Source: Dethiobacter alkaliphilus AHT 1
GTDB taxonomy: Bacteria; Bacillota; Dethiobacteria; Dethiobacterales; Dethiobacteraceae
DNA length: 64,000 nt
Assembly: GCF_000174415.1 (NCBI RefSeq)
Contig: NZ_ACJM01000009.1
Coordinates: 1-64,000, forward strand
Reading direction: 5' to 3'
Shown in pieces: positions 24,834 through 33,479 of this stretch. The notes under the pieces were generated by a model, which was not told the origin of the DNA, searched no databases, and was given only the letters and a program-made list of their open reading frames with translations. Each line of letters starts with the position of its first letter. Positions within the stretch are counted from its first letter, which is position 1. The translations under genes and the position numbers were made by a program.

Positions 24834-26768
24834 TTAACCGACGAATGCGTAGAAAGCATGCCCGGTCAGATTCTGTAGGCGGTCCACCGCCAAAAATGCT
24901 TCCCGCAGAGCTGCTTTGTCCTTTTTTGACAACTCATTGGGGTTGATATAATTATCCGGCTGTTTACCGATACTCAACTGGTACAGGCTTTGCCGGATAC
25001 GAAACATCATCAGCGTTTCATACGCGGAGGCAAACATTTCGGTGTCGTCAGGGGAAAAGACCCTTCTTTTGGCCAGCTGTTCCAGCCGGCTAAAGCTGTT
25101 GGTATCCACGATTCCTTCGCGCAGGGAAAAGATTCGTAAACAATCTACCATGTGCACGCAGGCCGCACCTTTTAAGTTTACCATATTTCGATGCTCTTTT
25201 GATTTCTCGGTGATGATTTGTTTGAAAAAATTTAGCGGTACCCGGTGATTCAGGTCATCTTTAGCCAGAAACAGTAAGACGGTGGAAGATTTCTGGAAAC
25301 TGCGGGTCACAAAGTTCCTCAGCAGGTCACAAAGGCTTTTTTTGCCGTATACATGGCGAAAGTCAAGGAAAATGGTCATCATGCGGACATTTTCTGAGTC
25401 CAGTTTATTAAGCCATTCAGTAATAACTTCTCGCCAGTTTTTAAAGGAGCGGCACCAAAACGGATTTGAGGCCATCACGTTTCCCTTGCATTTGGCAAAT
25501 CCACATTGATAAAGGCCTTCTACCACTTTTTCGGCAAAAACATGAAAATATTGAGCCACTTCTTCTTCTTTGTCGTCCGGCACATTTTCATAAATAATGC
25601 CGTTATCCTGATCCGTTTTTACGAACTGTTCCTGACGACCACTGCTGCCCATGGTAATCCAACTGTAAGCAACAGGGGGGGCGCCGTGGCCCTCTTTAAT
25701 CATTTCACGCTCACAAACCTGAATTACTTTACGGGTGAGCCGATCGAAAAACTCGGTAATAATCTTCAGGATTTCCCTGCTGGTGGCATTTTCAGAAACC
25801 AGAGCCTGCAGTACCTTGTCGATTTCTTTACTGGCTTTGGCCAGGCCTTCAATGGTAGTTTGTTCTTCGATGCTGTTAACGATGGAGAGAGCGCCGGTGC
25901 TGCGGGAAATCATTAAATCCCGGATGGTGACGATGCCCACCAGTTTGTTATTATCTATAACCACCAGGTGCTTTACTTTATTGCGCACCATGATCAGCAA
26001 AGCTTCATAGTAAAACGCACCGGGTGCCACCGTCAACAGTTTTGTACTCATTATGGTGGAAGCGGTGATGCGTTTAAGAAAATCGCCCCGGGCCAGGATT
26101 TTACCTACCAAATCCTTTTCTGTAATGATACCCAGCGGTTTTCCGTCCTTGTCGACCACCACCACTGAAGAAACTCCTCCGGAGGTCATTTTTTCAGCAA
26201 TGGCCTGTATCTCGTCTTCAGGAGCGCAGGTTACAGGAGGGGCAGACATTAAGTTGGCCACACGTTTGCGCATTGGCTGCTCTATGGGGGTATGGCCAGG
26301 CTCATTCTCGGTAATCAGCGCAAAATAAACATTGCGCATACGGTCAGCCAGAATGCGGCTGAAGGAACTGGTAAAGTCGGCGTTATGTGACAATATGTTT
26401 TCAAAAATTTCGTTGGGGATTACAATGCAGGTCAAATCCTCTGCGGCCCGCACGCATGCGGAGTACGGTTCTTCCGAGAGAAATACAGTTTCGCCAAAAA
26501 AGTCCAGCTCGTTTCGGCGTCCCACCACAACTTCTCTATCCTGCTCGTTTAAAACCGTTACCTCTGCAGAGCCGGAAACGATGACAAACAGGGTTTGCAA
26601 AGAGGGGTCGCCCTGGCGAAAAACATAGGAGCCCTTTGGGAACTCACGGATTTCTGCTTTTTCTATTATAGTGTCAATAACTTTGGTATCCAGCAGATGA
26701 AATGGTGTGACTTTTCTAAGAATGCTGGTGACATCGGTCGACTGGCCGTTGTGCAATAAGAGCTTCAT
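24834..26768 (-). CDS. cNMP-binding / CBS / DUF294 nucleotidyltransferase-like signalling protein
   Basis: 644 residues: a cyclic-nucleotide-binding domain (about 20-135, with the FPKGSYVFRQGDPS and FFGETVFLSEEPYSACVRA blocks), two CBS motifs (about 170-290), then a GlnD-like nucleotidyltransferase domain with MGSSGRQEQFVKTDQDNGI near residue 370 and a helical DUF294 C-terminal domain. Such proteins combine small-ligand sensing with a nucleotidyltransferase-like fold and often accompany acetate/solute symporters and a DnaQ-like exonuclease. Here the exonuclease follows directly and the symporter is 20 kb away. The ligand and target are unknown. Confidence 0.9.
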   Translation of the reverse strand: MKLLLHNGQSTDVTSILRKVTPFHLLDTKVIDTIIEKAEIREFPKGSYVFRQGDPSLQTLFVIVSGSAEVTVLNEQDREVVVGRRNELDFFGETVFLSEEPYSACVRAAEDLTCIVIPNEIFENILSHNADFTSSFSRILADRMRNVYFALITENEPGHTPIEQPMRKRVANLMSAPPVTCAPEDEIQAIAEKMTSGGVSSVVVVDKDGKPLGIITEKDLVGKILARGDFLKRITASTIMSTKLLTVAPGAFYYEALLIMVRNKVKHLVVIDNNKLVGIVTIRDLMISRSTGALSIVNSIEEQTTIEGLAKASKEIDKVLQALVSENATSREILKIITEFFDRLTRKVIQVCEREMIKEGHGAPPVAYSWITMGSSGRQEQFVKTDQDNGIIYENVPDDKEEEVAQYFHVFAEKVVEGLYQCGFAKCKGNVMASNPFWCRSFKNWREVITEWLNKLDSENVRMMTIFLDFRHVYGKKSLCDLLRNFVTRSFQKSSTVLLFLAKDDLNHRVPLNFFKQIITEKSKEHRNMVNLKGAACVHMVDCLRIFSLREGIVDTNSFSRLEQLAKRRVFSPDDTEMFASAYETLMMFRIRQSLYQLSIGKQPDNYINPNELSKKDKAALREAFLAVDRLQNLTGHAFYAFVG

Positions 26769-26822
26769 CTATGACACCTGCTCCCGATATATATTTTTCA
26801 GAAAATTTCTACTACTTAGTCC

Positions 26823-26851
26823 ATTATATAATAACTTTGGCTTATCTGCAA
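26823..26851 (-). promoter_or_regulatory. Promoter of the DUF294-exonuclease operon
   Basis: On the minus strand TTGCAG and a perfect TATAAT are separated by 17 bp, about 55 bp upstream of the ATG at 26768. Confidence 0.65.
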
Positions 26852-26937
26852 CAGGTCAATCAAAAAACAGTCTGTTTTTCCGAATACCGGTAAAGAAGGA
26901 AATTAAGGGGGCGAATGCGAATTAATTTAGTGTGCTT

Positions 26938-27276
26938 TTAGTCGTGTTCCTGCTGCTCCTGGCGTATTTCCCAGTGAATGATGAAATTAAGGGCGGCACG
27001 CAAAAGAATAACGGCACCCAGGATAGCGATTTCATTGAAAGTGCGCACAACCATGGTGCGAAGTATTTCTCCTGCCAGCTTAAATTCCAGGCCAAAAACC
27101 AGGTAGCGGGCAAAGTCCAGGCGAGCTTCCCGACCATCTTTACTTTTTTGCAGAAAACGCAGGAAAGTTCCGGTGCCGGCATACAGAATAATTATGGCTC
27201 CGAAAATTTCCAGCATATGGACTAAAACCAAGGTAACATCGGTTAACATTTCTTCCATCAGATGAATGAAGTCCAA
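26938..27276 (-). CDS. DUF1622 family membrane protein
   Basis: 112-residue inner-membrane protein with three hydrophobic segments (about 7-28, 50-70, 80-100), with the family segments LEIFGAIIILYAG and LDFARYLVFGLEFKLAGEIL. The TTG at 27276 is chosen because GGGGGG lies 7 nt upstream; the longer frame to 27468 crosses the divergent gene. It is divergent from the GGDEF gene with only 36 bp between. The role of the family is unknown. Confidence 0.82.
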   Translation of the reverse strand: MDFIHLMEEMLTDVTLVLVHMLEIFGAIIILYAGTGTFLRFLQKSKDGREARLDFARYLVFGLEFKLAGEILRTMVVRTFNEIAILGAVILLRAALNFIIHWEIRQEQQEHD

Positions 27277-27312
27277 AGTATATCCCCCCAATGAAAAATA
27301 ACGAGGTGCTTT

Positions 27313-28219
27313 ATGAAAAGTAAGCAAAATGCAGCAACAAACCGGTTTCCTGATGCCGACTTGCTGCCAAAGCAGCGCAGACTTCCCAGCGCCATGGGAG
27401 AAGTGCTGTTGGCACTTTATTTTATTCCCCCGCTGGCGGAGTATTTTTTTCTCACCCCGGGAGAGCATCTGGCAGTGCGGATACTGGTGTATTCTCTCTG
27501 GCTGATACCCGCAATTATTCTTTGTTTTTATCTGGGGCAGCGAGGCACAATGATTGCGGCGCTGGGTATTTCCCCTTTTCTAATCTGGTACGGCAGGGCG
27601 TATCTGGCCGAACCATCGGACTATTACGGTGTGTTGGCCGCTTTTTTTGCATCAGCACTTATTTTTGCTTTTTTTGCCGGCTTGTTGGCTGAAAAACTTA
27701 AGCGCCGCGAAGAAACTTTGCAGAAAACCACAGCCACCGATCCGGTGAGCGGTATGTTTAATCAACGCTTTTTTTTTGCGTACCCTGGAGCGGGAAATGG
27801 ACAGAGCCCGGCGTTACAAAGAACCTTTATCATTGGTTCTGCTGAACTTAAATGATTTTAAAAAGTATAACAAGACCTGGGGGGTGACCCAGGGTGACCG
27901 GGCGTTGCTGGCCACAGCTGAGGTTTTAGAGGATTGTCTGCGTACAACAGATATTATTTCCCGCTCTGGCGGGGGGCAATTCGCTATTATTCTGCCCCAT
28001 ACAGATTTGATTCACGCCAAACTGGTCTGCCAGAGAATATCAGCCGCCCTTGAGGCTACACCCATAGACTCGCCAGATGGCGGCACCCCACCCCTTAGTG
28101 CTTCATTTGGAACAGCTCTCTACGAAACGGGGAAGTCGGCTTCCCAGCTTATAGAAGAAGCTTCCCGTGTTTTATATTTTGCCAAGATGCAAAGAGAAGA
28201 GCAGAGCAGTATAAAATAA
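27313..28219 (+). pseudogene. Membrane GGDEF-type protein, frameshifted at a T9 run, degenerate active site
   Basis: N-terminal hydrophobic region with about five membrane helices (residues 30-145), a short coiled coil and a GGDEF domain. The frame breaks in nine T at 27769-27777: eight T would give NQRFFLRTLEREMDRARRY and join the frame that runs to 28219. The signature reads RSGGGQF instead of GGDEF, so diguanylate cyclase activity is unlikely even if the frame is restored. It may be a c-di-GMP receptor, a slippage-regulated gene, a pseudogene or a sequencing error. Confidence 0.8.
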
Positions 28220-28266
28220 AATCATCCCCGCATATACTAATAAAAAAGGTATGGGGATGATTTTTT
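28218..28266 (+). terminator. Terminator after the GGDEF gene
   Basis: AAAATCATCCCC pairs with GGGGATGATTTT, with an inner ATAC/GTAT pairing, and ends in six T. Confidence 0.88.
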
Positions 28267-28291
28267 GTTTTATAATTTGGGAGGACAGTCG

Positions 28292-28660
28292 GTGTCTGTG
28301 GTGCGGGGGGATGCGGCCAAGGCATTGGCGCAGCGCACCATTTTCTCCGCCCGGCGTGTTTTGCCTGAATTCAAAGATGTGCTCTCCCCCGTGGCGGTGG
28401 CAAGATGTGCCCATTTACTGCGCAGCACACTGGGGGAACCCAGCTATGTTGTAATAAGGCCGCAAAGCGGCCCTGTGGAGGTCTGGGTGGTCTCCCTGAA
28501 AAATAATAACGGAGTATTGTCATTTGAACTGTGGCAGCATGCAGACATGCCAAGGTACTATATTTTTGCCGATAGATCTTCACCGGTACTGGCAAAACTC
28601 TTAAAACGTCTGCGACGCCATTTGTATACCCCTGTGGTGGAAGTGCTGTCGGGAAAGTAG
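28292..28660 (+). CDS. Hypothetical protein
   Basis: 122-residue soluble alpha/beta protein with no signal peptide or membrane segment. The GTG at 28292 has GGGAGGAC upstream. A Cys (ARCAHLL) and the strand-rich centre (YVVIRP, VWVVSLKN) are the only marks. I do not recognise a family. It stands alone between two terminators, which suggests a real independent gene. Confidence 0.6.
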   Translation: MSVVRGDAAKALAQRTIFSARRVLPEFKDVLSPVAVARCAHLLRSTLGEPSYVVIRPQSGPVEVWVVSLKNNNGVLSFELWQHADMPRYYIFADRSSPVLAKLLKRLRRHLYTPVVEVLSGK

Positions 28661-28693
28661 AGTTAATTAATGCCGGACTGTGTTATCTTGACA

Positions 28694-28738
28694 ACAAACG
28701 GGATACCCTGAACAATAAGGGCTGTCCTGTTTTTTTCT
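28694..28738 (+). terminator. Terminator after the hypothetical gene
   Basis: CGGGATACCCT and AGGGCTGTCCTG form an interrupted stem around an A-rich loop, followed by seven T. Confidence 0.7.
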
Positions 28739-28778
28739 TTTGTACAGGCAATCAGGGCAGTCGTTTCTTATGGAAAAG

Positions 28779-29735
28779 CTAATTTACAGTGTTAAGAGGT
28801 TTTCCCTGCTTAAAGGCATTAATGTTTTGCGCCAGAAGGTTAACCAATCTTTGCCTTGACTCAATGGTCTGCCAGCCGATATGGGGGGTTAGGATTACAT
28901 TATCCATGGTAAACAGTGGGTTATCCGGCCTGGGAGGTTCGGGATCCTGGACATCCAGGGCGGCACCGGCTATTTCACCGTTTTGCAAGGCAGGGATAAG
29001 GTCTTCTTCCTTAATAATTGCGCCTCTGGCGGTATTAATCAAGAATGCAGTGGGTTTCATTAATTTTAATTTACTTCTGTCTATCAAATACTTTGTTTCA
29101 GTGGTCAGGGGCGAATGGATACTGACAAAATCACTTTGCTGAAGCAATTCTTCAAGGCTTACAGACTGCACTGCCGGGTCATCCCAACGTTTAGGTGTCC
29201 TGGAATAAGTAAGAACGTTCATACCAAAAGCGCGGGCTATTTTAATGACCTGCCTGCCAATGCTGCCGGCTCCGAGAATGCCCAGTGTTTTGTTTTGCAT
29301 TTCAACGTGTGGGACCTGCAGGTGCTTTGAAAAATTACTCAGGTTCCCATCTTTAATCATGTATTGCTGCTGAATCAGCGAAGAGCAGAAATTGAGCATA
29401 AATGTGATTGCCAGTTGAGCAACGGCTTCTGTACTATAACCGGGAACATTGCAGACGGTAATTCCTTTTTCTGTGGCAGCGGCAATATCAATGTTATTGA
29501 AACCAGTGCCTGCTTCGCAGATTAGTTTTACATCCGGCAAAAACTGCCTGAGAAGTTCTCCCGGCAATGGCAGCTCCTTTGTGATAACAACTTGATGACC
29601 CTTTACACGCTCTAAAATTTCATCATGGTTACTGTGGTCAAAAAGTGTGATTTCTGTGATAGATTCCAGCGGGGAAAAGTTCAAGTTCCCATCAAAGTTG
29701 ATCTTTGCAGCATTAAGAAATACCGTTTTATGCAT
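28779..29735 (-). CDS. D-2-hydroxyacid dehydrogenase (NAD-dependent)
   Basis: 318-residue Rossmann enzyme that interconverts D-2-hydroxy and 2-keto acids. The NAD loop is LGILGAGSIGRQV near residues 150-162. The catalytic set is visible as Arg in INTARGAII, Glu in DVQDPEPPRP and His in LTPHIGW. The length is standard for glycerate or hydroxypyruvate reductase-like members. The ATG at 29735 has AGGAG 8 nt upstream. The substrate is not determined; a GlcD-like oxidase lies 700 bp away. Confidence 0.92.
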   Translation of the reverse strand: MHKTVFLNAAKINFDGNLNFSPLESITEITLFDHSNHDEILERVKGHQVVITKELPLPGELLRQFLPDVKLICEAGTGFNNIDIAAATEKGITVCNVPGYSTEAVAQLAITFMLNFCSSLIQQQYMIKDGNLSNFSKHLQVPHVEMQNKTLGILGAGSIGRQVIKIARAFGMNVLTYSRTPKRWDDPAVQSVSLEELLQQSDFVSIHSPLTTETKYLIDRSKLKLMKPTAFLINTARGAIIKEEDLIPALQNGEIAGAALDVQDPEPPRPDNPLFTMDNVILTPHIGWQTIESRQRLVNLLAQNINAFKQGKPLNTVN

Positions 29736-29877
29736 AAGCACTTCTCCTTTCTTGTTATTTATTCTTCTGGAAAGGCCAATTCATCCCAGAAGAGAAAAAT
29801 GGCAACCTATTTGACTTTATACTAACACTCAGGGCGGGGTTTGTACAATTGAACACCTGGTACATAATTATAAAAAT

Positions 29878-29918
29878 AATAGATAGACATGCATAGAAAA
29901 TTATGCAGTCTATCTATT
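29878..29918 (-). terminator. Terminator after the YtxJ/BrxC-like gene
   Basis: On the minus strand AATAGATAGAC and GTCTATCTATT pair, with an inner TGCATA pairing, and are followed by ATTTTTA, 39 bp after the stop codon. Confidence 0.8.
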
Positions 29919-29956
29919 AAGCTAGTCTGGTTAACTAAAGGTTGCTTGCTTTTTTG

Positions 29957-30295
29957 TTATTCTGTGGCCTGGGCCAATTTATTTTTCGTTATGCTGCGGT
30001 GCGATGTATTCCAGATGCATTGTCCGTTTCTGATTAAAAGTACTTGTGGTGATTCATGACGGACACCGGTTTTTTCCGCCACCGCCTGTGAAACATCGCG
30101 CGCCTTTTGGACCACTATACGACAAACCTTAACTGTGGCAGGCTCGCCGGCAATAAATTTGTCCACCTCCTGGTGGGCATTGCGGCTCACCGGTCAGGTG
30201 GCGCTATGCTTGAAAATAAGAACATCTTTTTCTGCCGAAGATTTTAATACTTCCTCCAGCGCAGTCAAATCCTCCAACGTAATAAGCTCGGACAT
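29957..30295 (-). CDS. YtxJ/BrxC-like thioredoxin-fold selenoprotein (in-frame UGA = Sec34)
   Basis: 112 residues if the TGA at 30194-30196 is read as selenocysteine. The ATG at 30295 has AAGGAGGG upstream, and the N-terminus ISSLEDL-type segment leads to IFKHSAT-U-PVSRNAHQEV. This is the YtxJ/BrxC (DUF2847) bacillithiol-disulfide reductase motif with Sec in place of the active-site Cys. Without readthrough the gene would lack its whole N-terminus and active site. Just after the UGA, CCACC-AGGA-GGTGG (30176-30163) forms a hairpin with its loop 22 nt from the UGA and G at loop position 2, as bacterial SECIS elements require. It probably reduces mixed disulfides of low-molecular-weight thiols. 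MnmH in this window shows that selenophosphate is made. Confidence 0.88.
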
Positions 30296-30429
30296 AGGTA
30301 ATCCCTCCTTGTGGGAAGATATTTCTCTTTTTTAAACTAAATCCCTCCTGTTTAAGCTCAGGGCAACGTAAAATCATTTTCTGTTAATAAACGGGCCGGA
30401 GAAATCAGGTATTTTAGTAACAGGAGGAA

Positions 30430-31839
30430 TTAAGGCAGGACTTTACCGGGATTGAGGATGCCGCGAGGGTCAAAAGCCTTTTTTAGCCTGTGCATTAACT
30501 CTATTTCTGCGCTGCCCATAACTTCCGGCAGGTACATACGCTTCTTGGCGCCGATACCATGCTCACCGCTGATGGTGCCGCCCACCGCTGCAGCGTGTCG
30601 GTATGCTTCCTTAAGTAGCAGGGGCAGCTGTATTTCCCATTCATCCTGGGACTGATCGGTTCGTTTCAGGAAGCGGGCATGAATATTGCCGTCGGCGGCA
30701 TGCCCGTAACTTACCACCTGGCAATTAAATCGTTGGGCCAGCTGATGCAGAAAGGTTACAAAGGCGGAGACCTGAGACACAGGAACAACAATGTCTTCAT
30801 TGCTTTGTACAGGATATTTTGCTTTTACTGCCTCAGCTATAATTTCTCTGATCTGCCAGAGCTTTTTGCGCGTAGCGGCATCATTGGCGATGTAGATTTC
30901 CAGAACCTCCATTGTTTCTGCCAGCTCACCCAGTGTTTCGCAGGCTGTTAGCAGTTCGTTTTCTGTTGCACCGTCCAGCTGCACCAGCAAAAGAGCTCCG
31001 GCTTGGTGGGGCAGTGTTTCCTGTAAATATTGGCAGGCCAACTCCACAGCAAAATGGTCCATAAATTCCACCGCTGCCGGAATGATTTTTGCTTTGGAGG
31101 TGATGGCGGAGGAAAAGGTGGTGGCCTTTTCTATATCAGAAAATAAAAAGAGAAGATCCACCTGCGCCGGCGGCAGAGGCAGGAGTTTGAGGATAATCTT
31201 TGTTACTACGGCCAGGGTACCTTCCGACCCTACGATTAACGGTATCATGTTATAGCCGGTTACGTCTTTAACCCGTTTGCCGCCTAATTCCAGTACCTCA
31301 CCCCCGGGTAGTACAGCTTCAAGGCCCAGAACATATCGACCCGTTACGCCGTATTTCACGGCTCTGCCACCGCCGGCATTGGTGGCCACATTGCCGCCTA
31401 CGGTACAGGATTCTTTGCTCATGGGGTATCCGGGATAAAACAGGCCGTGGGACGCCAACAGATCATTAATTTTTTTGGTCAGCACACCGGGCTCCACCGT
31501 TATGGTCAGATTGTCCCGGTCCACCTCAAGGATTTTGTCCATCCGCTCAAAGGAGAGGACAATACCACCGGCCATCGGCACTGCCGCCCCGGAAAGACCT
31601 GTGCCGGCACCGCGTGACGTCACCGCAATTCGCCGCCGGTTGGCATGGGCCAGGATGGCAGCTACTTCATTGGTACCTTTGGGTTTAACCACCACTTCAG
31701 GATAGGCCCGATATTTTTCACCGGGCACCTCATCATGGGAATAGGGTAAAAGCTTTTCCTGCTCGGTAATGATATGTTCGGCGCCTGCAATGGACCGTAA
31801 TATTTCTAAATCGGCAGCTGTTATGCGCTGAAAAGTCAA
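30430..31839 (-). CDS. GlcD-like FAD-binding oxidase/dehydrogenase
   Basis: 469-residue flavoprotein of the glycolate oxidase GlcD / D-lactate dehydrogenase family. An FAD-binding type-4 domain covers about 35-215, with TSRGAGTGLSGAAVPMAGG, and a C-terminal substrate domain ends in GGTISGEHGIGAKKRMYLPE and the FDPRGILNPGK motif. The TTG at 31839 has TTGGAGGG upstream, giving the typical start. It oxidises D-2-hydroxyacids and usually passes electrons to an Fe-S partner (GlcF), which is absent here. It is divergent from the first CBS-ACT gene. Confidence 0.9.
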   Translation of the reverse strand: MTFQRITAADLEILRSIAGAEHIITEQEKLLPYSHDEVPGEKYRAYPEVVVKPKGTNEVAAILAHANRRRIAVTSRGAGTGLSGAAVPMAGGIVLSFERMDKILEVDRDNLTITVEPGVLTKKINDLLASHGLFYPGYPMSKESCTVGGNVATNAGGGRAVKYGVTGRYVLGLEAVLPGGEVLELGGKRVKDVTGYNMIPLIVGSEGTLAVVTKIILKLLPLPPAQVDLLFLFSDIEKATTFSSAITSKAKIIPAAVEFMDHFAVELACQYLQETLPHQAGALLLVQLDGATENELLTACETLGELAETMEVLEIYIANDAATRKKLWQIREIIAEAVKAKYPVQSNEDIVVPVSQVSAFVTFLHQLAQRFNCQVVSYGHAADGNIHARFLKRTDQSQDEWEIQLPLLLKEAYRHAAAVGGTISGEHGIGAKKRMYLPEVMGSAEIELMHRLKKAFDPRGILNPGKVLP

Positions 31840-31916
31840 AGAAATCCCTCCAATCACAGTTAATTTCTTTACCCGGAGGATAGTTCCCTGCAAAGGAAAA
31901 ATAAGGAGGTCATATA

Positions 31917-32579
31917 ATGCTTATTAAAGACAGAATGACAAAGGATGTAATTACTGTTTCGCCTGAAACAACGGTGCCGGATGCGCTCAACCTAATGGAG
32001 GAAAAGGATGTGCGGCATTTGCCCGTGGTGGAGAAAGGGCGGCTGACAGGAATTGTCTCCATGCTTGATTTGGTACGCGCCACGCCCTCTCCCGCCACCA
32101 GTTTAAGCATATGGGAATTAAACTACCTGTTGGCCAAACTCCCGGTGCAGGATATTATGACCAAAGATGTAATCAGTGTGGGGCCGGATACACCCATTGA
32201 TGATGCGGCCCTGTTGATGCGCACCAACAAAATCGGCGGCTTGCCGGTGGTAAAAGAAGAGCAGGTTGTGGGCATTGTGACGGAGACGGATATCTTTTCC
32301 GCAGTTCTGGAAATGTTTGGCGTGACCCGGGGCGGTCTGCGGCTGACTCTGGAATTGCCGGATCAACACGGCGCACTGGTAAAGGCTGCGGAAATGTTTC
32401 GCAATTTCGGGGTAAATGTGGTGAGCCTCACCGTTTTACCAAGCGATGCAGAAAAAAATGTGGGTCAGTCTGTATGGCGGCTGCAGGACTGTGAAAATGT
32501 GGATGAGCTCCTTGATTTTCTCAAAGAAAAAAGCTATCGGGTAATTCATTACAGTGAAAATGACGTTTGTGAACAGTAA
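31917..32579 (+). CDS. CBS-CBS-ACT protein (AcuB-like), copy 1
   Basis: 220 residues: two CBS motifs (about 1-60 and 75-135), then an ACT-like domain (about 140-215) with FGVTRGGLRLTLELPD. The architecture is that of B. subtilis AcuB, thought to sense adenine nucleotides in acetate/acetoin metabolism. An AAGGAGG ribosome site precedes the ATG. A linker of about 13 residues between the CBS motifs (SPATSLSIWELNY) is absent from copy 2. It is the first of two tandem paralogs separated by repeat C and a terminator, so the two are probably expressed separately. Confidence 0.87.
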   Translation: MLIKDRMTKDVITVSPETTVPDALNLMEEKDVRHLPVVEKGRLTGIVSMLDLVRATPSPATSLSIWELNYLLAKLPVQDIMTKDVISVGPDTPIDDAALLMRTNKIGGLPVVKEEQVVGIVTETDIFSAVLEMFGVTRGGLRLTLELPDQHGALVKAAEMFRNFGVNVVSLTVLPSDAEKNVGQSVWRLQDCENVDELLDFLKEKSYRVIHYSENDVCEQ

Positions 32580-32586
32580 CATACAT

Positions 32587-32667
32587 CAAGAAAGGCGCGC
32601 TCTTTTCAGTACTGCTCACATTAGCAGCTTCGCTATCTGCGAAGCGTTATAATCAGTTTAAAAGCAG
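32587..32667 (-). repeat. Structured intergenic repeat, copy C (P3 left arm missing)
   Basis: Read on the minus strand: P1 CTGCT/AGCAG (32663-32667 with 32612-32616), P2 GCTTCGC/GCGAAGC (32639-32645 with 32627-32633), then GTACTGAAAAGAGCGCGCC and TTTCTTG. The left arm and loop of P3 seen in copies A, B and D are deleted. It lies between the two CBS-ACT genes, in opposite orientation to them. Confidence 0.8.
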
Positions 32668-32697
32668 CGGCAGGCCAAAAGGTCTGCCGCTTTCTTA
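32666..32697 (+). terminator. Terminator between the CBS-ACT paralogs
   Basis: AGCGGCAGGCC pairs with GGTCTGCCGCT around AAAA and is followed by TTCTT. Confidence 0.8.
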
Positions 32698-32815
32698 ATA
32701 GGATTTGTGTCAGACAAAGTTGGGCGCGAATTGTAAAGTAATAATAAGTAAACAATAATATGTAGCACAAGCAGTAGTTAAGTGGAGGTAATGGAAAGGC
32801 AGGGAGGTTAGCAAG

Positions 32816-33439
32816 GTGATAATTAAAGAAAGTATGAACAAGGACGTAATTAACGTGGAGCCCCACACAACTGTGCCCGATGCACTGAAGCTGATGCAGG
32901 AAAAGGACATCCGTCATGTGCCGGTGCTGGATAATGAACACCTTGTGGGTATGGTTTCTCTTTTGGATGTGGTTGGTGCTGCACATACGCAGGCAACCAA
33001 AGTCAAAGATATTATGTCTGAAGATGTTATTACTGTGGAGGCGGATACTCCCCTTGATGAAGCAGCGGCTGTAATGCAAAAGAATAAGATAGGTGGTTTG
33101 CCGGTGATTCAGGACGGCGAACTGATTGGCATGATAACGGAGACCGATTTGTTTAAAGCCATGTTAATAATGTTTGGCGTAACCCGGGGAGGAATACGCC
33201 TGACCTTGGAAATGCCCTTTCAGGGGGGAGCCATTGTGGAGGCCCACCAGACATTTCGCAATTTTGGGGTTGAAGTTATCAGCCTGACTGTCCTGCCCGG
33301 TAATGAAGAACAAAATGTGGTCAAATCGGTTTGGCGTCTGCAGGGTTGCGACGATCTGGACTCGCTTTTGGATTACCTCCGGGAAAAGGGAGCACGTGTA
33401 ACCCATGTAAGCGGCCACAGTGAGTGCGTGGAAAAGTAA
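32816..33439 (+). CDS. CBS-CBS-ACT protein (AcuB-like), copy 2
   Basis: 207-residue paralog of the preceding gene with the same order: CBS (1-55), CBS (62-120), ACT-like (125-200). Shared blocks include NKIGGLPV, TETDLFKAM and FGVTRGG. The GTG has GGGAGG upstream. The pair arose by duplication; copy 2 lacks the linker between the CBS motifs. Ligand and partner are not visible, though acs and an AcuC-like deacetylase occur in the window. Confidence 0.87.
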   Translation: MIIKESMNKDVINVEPHTTVPDALKLMQEKDIRHVPVLDNEHLVGMVSLLDVVGAAHTQATKVKDIMSEDVITVEADTPLDEAAAVMQKNKIGGLPVIQDGELIGMITETDLFKAMLIMFGVTRGGIRLTLEMPFQGGAIVEAHQTFRNFGVEVISLTVLPGNEEQNVVKSVWRLQGCDDLDSLLDYLREKGARVTHVSGHSECVEK

Positions 33440-33448
33440 TTCAAAAAC

Positions 33449-33479
33449 AGCGGCATGCCTCCCGGCATGCCGCTTGTGT
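33449..33479. terminator. Bidirectional terminator between copy 2 and typA
   Basis: GCGGCATGCC and GGCATGCCGC form a perfect 10-bp stem with a TCCC loop between convergent genes, flanked by A-rich and T-rich sequence. Confidence 0.8.
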
